From contig JAUFSD010000024.1 in the NCBI GenBank assembly GCA_033030425.1, forward strand, positions 372,001 to 436,000: a DNA stretch of 64,000 bases, given 5' to 3'. Shown here in pieces: positions 59,817 through 64,000 of this stretch; within the stretch, counting starts at the first letter, position 1, and the number at the start of each line of letters is the position of its first letter. This stretch comes from Verpa conica (Eukaryota > Ascomycota > Pezizomycetes > Pezizales > Morchellaceae). The notes beneath the pieces are model-generated. The model was not told where the DNA came from. It searched no databases and was given only the letters and a program-made list of their open reading frames with translations. The translations under genes and the position numbers were made by a program.

Positions 59817-62800
59817 TTAATAAAACCGTGAGTACTCATCAGGCGCAGTATACCGAGTCCCCGTTTCCAACGCAACTCCCCCCATATTTTCTGCCAAAAT
59901 TCCATCCCTAATTCTAGCGATGAACCTCGCGCATTCTCTGATCCTGTGATACATTTCTCTAAATCCATCCCCCTCCCAAGGATCAGGTCTTCCATGCGCC
60001 TGAACACTATTATCCCTGGTCCACTCAGGATGCCCAAACCCCCCTACACCAGAGCTTCTAAAAACCGTATCAACATCAGGATCCCACCCCCCAGTACAGC
60101 CAATCCCTAGCCCTTGTTGCTTTGAGAGGGTATCCTGTACATCTGCATTGGTAAGGCAGGCACCCCAACGAGTATCGTGGTGAGTTTTGACACCTTTCCA
60201 AGAGATCGCAATGCCATCAGGGTAAAGGTGATTAACATGCTCTGTGTCAAAATGCTCATATCTGGTAACTTCGAACAAGTATGGCGATCCATTTATCCAG
60301 TACTGATACTTGGTCTTCATGATTACAGTTTCAACTGTCATTCCAGGCAAGTTGACATAGTTGATCCTCTTCACAGTTCTTCTCGCGTCGGCCTCGCCTT
60401 CTCCTGGAATCCCAATTGGGTCTGATTCATCTGGAATTTCTTCAATCCGGAGCTTTCGAACAAACTCCGCGAAGATGGGGTAAATGTCGGTATCTTTGTA
60501 GAATTGGTAGGCGCTAAGCTCAATTTGCCAGGAGATATCCTTTTCTAGATCAAATACTTTAATATCAATAGGTCCTCTATGGCGAGAAAAAGTGTTTCTA
60601 GCCCTTTCATTGCCATTTGTGCTACGCACATGAAGCCATCTTCTTGTGCCTACCTTCCACAATTCCCCGACTTCATTGGACATGTCACTTGGATGATCTC
60701 CTGGAATTAGCTCAAACTTAACTTCGAGGCGGATGTCATTGGTTTGGCCTTTATCATCGTACATTCTGATCTGAAATGTCGCGAAAATAGTTGGTTCGGC
60801 CCTGCCATTGAGAGTGGCTGGCGGGTCTTGGCAACTAATACCACTAGAATAATCACTCCCATAGGCATCTGAATCGAGGTTATATTTTTTGCTATTTGCC
60901 GGACTGAAGAGCTCCGAACTAGAGTCACATTCATCAATAATTGCTCTAGCGACATATTCTTCCCCAACACTGTAAAGCTTGTCAGCACTTACCCTTGACC
61001 AGATACCACGTAGGGATGACTTACAATCTAACAATCTCACCCACTGTCTGAGAATCTCCCATCATCTGGCAGAAGTCGTCTAATGCAAATACACCTCCGG
61101 TTGGCTTCTTGTACCCAAAAAGCATTAGTGTCCCGAAATGGATTTTCAGGGCAGAGTATCCCCTAAAGTAATAGACATCATTTAACCCTTGCTGGAACAC
61201 ATCTTTTAAATATTTATAATTTGCTCTCTCGATAATATTTCTCTTTGATTGCCATTCCTTCAAATATTCTTGCGTAGGAGGCAATCCGGTAAGGAAAACC
61301 TGAACACCAACATTCTGTGGGAGGCGCTTGATTGTGACTTGGCGGCCTTCAAGGTTATGCTTCTTTACAATACGAACGGTAGTACCAGGGAGTTCCGCAG
61401 ATGGAGGATGAATTAAAAACTTCTTATTCGGTCTCCGGTTCTTTGCTGCTATTTCACAGAAGGCACCAAAGATTCTGTTGATAGCCATCTCGACATTTTT
61501 TTCATTATCCCCCAGAACACGGAACATGCTTCTCTTGCGAGAGAAGATAATGTAGACCTCGCACTCGAATCTAATAATATCAAGGGCTTCAAAACCCATA
61601 CCGAGGGAGGTTTGTGGATTGATTTCTTGGGATGGCCAGAGAAATACACCGATAGCGCCAAATGATGCACCTTCTTCAGGTGCTTGGCGATATCTCTTAC
61701 GCATGGCTGAATCCCGAGCGATTTTCTCAATGCGTGCTTGTTTGCGGTCACTAGGAGCAGCATTGATTTTTGCCCAAGTACCACCAACACGAATCGAATT
61801 CTCTGCAATATCAAAGATGATATGATCCATCAAAGCTTGGAGATCCCGTTTCGCAAGAGTGATATCATCTGCTTCTCCCCATATTTGTATGTCCTAGACC
61901 TGAACTTTAGTTTGAGGCAATTTAGATTTAGTAACGAGGAAGAACTCACAGGAAAATCGACTTCACCTGGCATCGACAAATGAGTATTTGTTTTCACGGC
62001 AATATGACGAAGGTTTGTATTTCGTGGGCCAAAGAATCTTTCATCAAACTCAGGGTGGCGTCTCAATGGTAAACTGAAGAACGCTATACTCAATACATAA
62101 TATTAGTCATCGGAGATCTATAATCAAACACATGAGATTAGGAATAAACTTGCCATCTGGCTCAAAGCCAGCTCTTTCAGCTCTATCAGCGTTATTGTCT
62201 CTCAAAAAACCATCAGGGCCCTCATAACCATCGGGTCCAAGCCCTAAAGCATCAGGGTCGCTCAGGTAAAGATTTGGAGTGGTATAAACTGATCGGCTTG
62301 TGCTTCCCTCTCCGTCTATATCTGATCCGCGGTGGAAAGAGCCACGTCCAAATCGGGGCTGCGTACTAGAACCTTGCGCGGATGGTACAGTATTTGTGTA
62401 GGACATACGGCCACGAGCTTGATTCTGCGGCCGTGTTCCCACGACGTATGGATTTTTATCATTAGAAAGAGACAACCCAGGCTTGTCACCTTTGAGCTTT
62501 TGAATATTAGATGATGATGAATAGGTCTTCCCATAGTTATCACCAGAAGGTTTTTTTTGTGATTGGTTAATATTGAGATTGGGAATTGTCACTGGGACTA
62601 GCTTTGTGATAACAGGCACAACAGCTGTAGTGCGAACCGGGAAACGCCTTGGCCCAATCATCTCGGGTGAAGTATAAAGAGAGGTAATTGACTTGGGCGG
62701 AGCGGTGATATTGGTGACCTGTGAGATAGGGGTTTCGGGCCTCGACTTCTGACCGTCTTGGTCATTGTTAGGGAAAGTAGGATTACCAGCATCCGTTGTG

Positions 62801-62913
62801 CTGGTAATTGTGACCCTGGACTTTGTAGACTTAGGAGCCTTTACCACGCGAACTGGACGTTTCCCGCCACTGGAATCCTCCCAGTTATTCCTAAACTCAT
62901 AATCTGTTGGCAT
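59817..62913 (-). CDS. KH-like RNA-binding domain protein of an uncharacterised fungal family, 971 aa
   Basis: Four exons, 62913-62154, 62083-61950, 61893-61025, 60969-59817; phases close only if intron 1 uses a GC donor (G|gcaagt ... tatag). The N-terminal 250 residues are disordered and Ser/Thr/Pro/Gln-rich. A KH-like fold follows (about 265-325): LRHIAVKTNTHLSMPGEVDF, then IQIWGEADDITLAKRDL and ALMDHIIFDIAE. The next block, EEGASFGAIGVFLWPSQEINP and FRVLGDNEKNVEMAINRI, matches a fungal family that I recall as DUF7905 (assignment from memory, not searched). The C-terminal 380 residues include WQIELSAYQFYKDTDIYPIF and a Gly/Trp-rich tail (WDPDVDTVFRSSGVGGFGH). An RNA-binding role is inferred only from the KH-like part. 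Confidence 0.8.
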
Positions 62914-63080
62914 TCTATTCTTTTAGATATGGGACTATAGTGATAATGATCCAGGCGTGAAGTGGCTGGATAAACCACCTCCGTTCTAATTGTAGGAGAG
63001 ATAGAGTTGATACTGATGAGCTGATATTTCTTTCCTGTAAACCGGTGGATGATGGATGAAGGAAAGATGGGATCTTTACT

Positions 63081-63110
63081 GGTGGTGGTGGTGGTGGTGG
63101 TGGTGGTGGT
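63081..63110 (+). repeat. (GGT)10 microsatellite
   Basis: Ten perfect GGT units (ACC on the transcribed side of the KH-like gene), within its upstream region. A minus-strand open frame with a proline run is only a reading of this repeat. Confidence 0.9.
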
Positions 63111-63467
63111 CGTTGTGATGGAACATCACAGAACATAGTACTACTATATATAGCAAAAGCCACCCCAATCCTATCAACTACCAATAAACATCCAAAAGCA
63201 TCACTCCTGTATCTAAATTTGAGCGCTATGATTATCCTAGCTATATCTAGTGACGATTGGAATAGAGGCCCTTTTTCTTATATTACACCAATATTAGCCT
63301 TGTTCAAAGAGCACTACCGAATAGAAGAAATCCACTCAAATCAAACGAGTTTAGCAATATCATAATCTAATATAATGAGGGAGGTCCCTTAAACTACACA
63401 CATACATCTAGTGACTAGAATTACATGTATCCCACACCCAACGGGCCAGCCTGGGAGCGGACAGGTA

Positions 63468-63904
63468 GGCATCCTCTGAATGTGTTACCTGTTGGAGGAT
63501 ATATACTAGTTTCTCTCATATTTGTAGGTGATAAATCGTAGCTCAATTAATACAGACACAGCCTAAATAAATTAAGTTAGTATTGGCCTATCTTGAGATT
63601 TTTTGGGGGGGTTTTGTTATTTTTATACCATGAATTGTCTCTAGAGATTTTATATTGTACGTAGGCACTTTTTTGGTAGCAAGCAATAGTTATATGTTAT
63701 CTGATAAAAATTGGCGCTTTATAAGCGATGTACTTGGATAAAATAGCTACATGATGTACTAGGGTAAAATAGCTGTCTACCCGTTCAGGGTACGCAGTGT
63801 GTCCCTCCAATGGGTAGCCCATTGAGGGGATGCCTAAAAAACTTATCTATTGCTACCTGTTAGGGGATATCCCTCAAACAGGTCGGCGCATTCAGGGGAC
63901 GTCC
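63468..63904. repeat. Inverted repeat pair enclosing about 365 bp
   Basis: GGCATCCTCTGAATGTGTTA then CCTGTTGGAGGATAT (63468-63502) is mirrored by ATATCCCTCAAACAGGTCGG then CGCATTCAGGGGACGTCC (63868-63904), about 75-80 percent identical. The inner part has further CCC(T/G)-type short repeats. Probably a degenerate miniature transposon. Confidence 0.45.
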
Positions 63905-64000
63905 GCCCCCCCCCTCCCCCGATAGGCAGCGCTCCGAACGGGCCAGAACATATATATATATTACCTACATTTATTAATCCGTCATAGCGTAACACCTAAA

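Larger units (their letters stand above)
62914..64000. other. Promoter of the KH-like gene and repeat-bearing flank
   Basis: A (GGT)10 microsatellite lies about 170 bp upstream of the start codon. Beyond 63180 the DNA is AT-rich with an inverted-repeat pair (63468-63502 and 63868-63904). No gene seen up to the window edge. Confidence 0.5.

Noticed and set aside
62915..63184. Minus-strand frame with a run of prolines
   Set aside because: It is only the translation of the (GGT)10 microsatellite upstream of the KH-like gene.

Overview
The window is nuclear DNA from a filamentous ascomycete fungus (Pezizomycotina). The genes are split by short GT-AG introns, mostly about 50-120 bases. Promoters are pyrimidine-rich, and the products include fungal-type families: an Opi3-type phospholipid methyltransferase, a Ypc1-type ceramidase, an Rxt2 subunit of the Rpd3 deacetylase and a fungal CorA-like protein. 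Gene density is low (14 supported genes in 64 kb) and intergenic DNA is long, AT-rich and repeat-bearing. This resembles early-branching Pezizomycotina such as Pezizomycetes, but the class is inference. There is no prokaryotic gene organisation, no CRISPR array, and no rRNA or tRNA gene that I can support.

Layout. 0.4-9 kb: a HAD-family small-metabolite phosphatase, then a homeodomain transcription factor behind a 3.6 kb non-coding upstream region. 12.3-15 kb (minus): a CorA-like membrane protein with an unresolved N-terminal exon structure. 17.7-20.8 kb: two membrane-lipid enzymes in tandem, a PEMT/Opi3 methyltransferase and an alkaline ceramidase. 23.3-26 kb: a TMF1/Sgm1-like Golgi coiled-coil protein. 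28.9-30.2 kb (minus): an uncharacterised coiled-coil protein. 36-44.3 kb: a compact housekeeping block with prefoldin subunit 1, the TRAPP subunit TRAPPC11 and, divergently, Rxt2. 46.2-47.6 kb: an F-box protein. 47.6-55.7 kb: a gene-poor AT-rich block holding a terminal-inverted-repeat element and a two-exon C2H2 zinc-finger gene. 55.7-62.9 kb (minus): a secreted protein with a His/Pro/Gly-rich insert and a large KH-like protein with a probable GC-AG intron.

Exon models were built by hand from splice signals and reading-frame continuity. For the phosphatase, Opi3, ceramidase, TMF-like, prefoldin, TRAPPC11, Rxt2, C2H2, secreted and KH-like genes every intron phase closes to an intact open reading frame. 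The genes do not form a cluster or a single pathway. Several serve the membrane system (PC synthesis, ceramide turnover, Golgi tethering, TRAPP, Mg-transporter-like protein), but this is not evidence of co-regulation.

The most interesting material is outside textbook annotation: a roughly 50 bp dispersed repeat whose copies are sometimes flanked by near-identical direct repeats, a 570 bp TIR element, a foldback repeat at 9.8 kb, strong enrichment of the palindrome TACATGTA in intergenic DNA, and the histidine-rich secreted protein.
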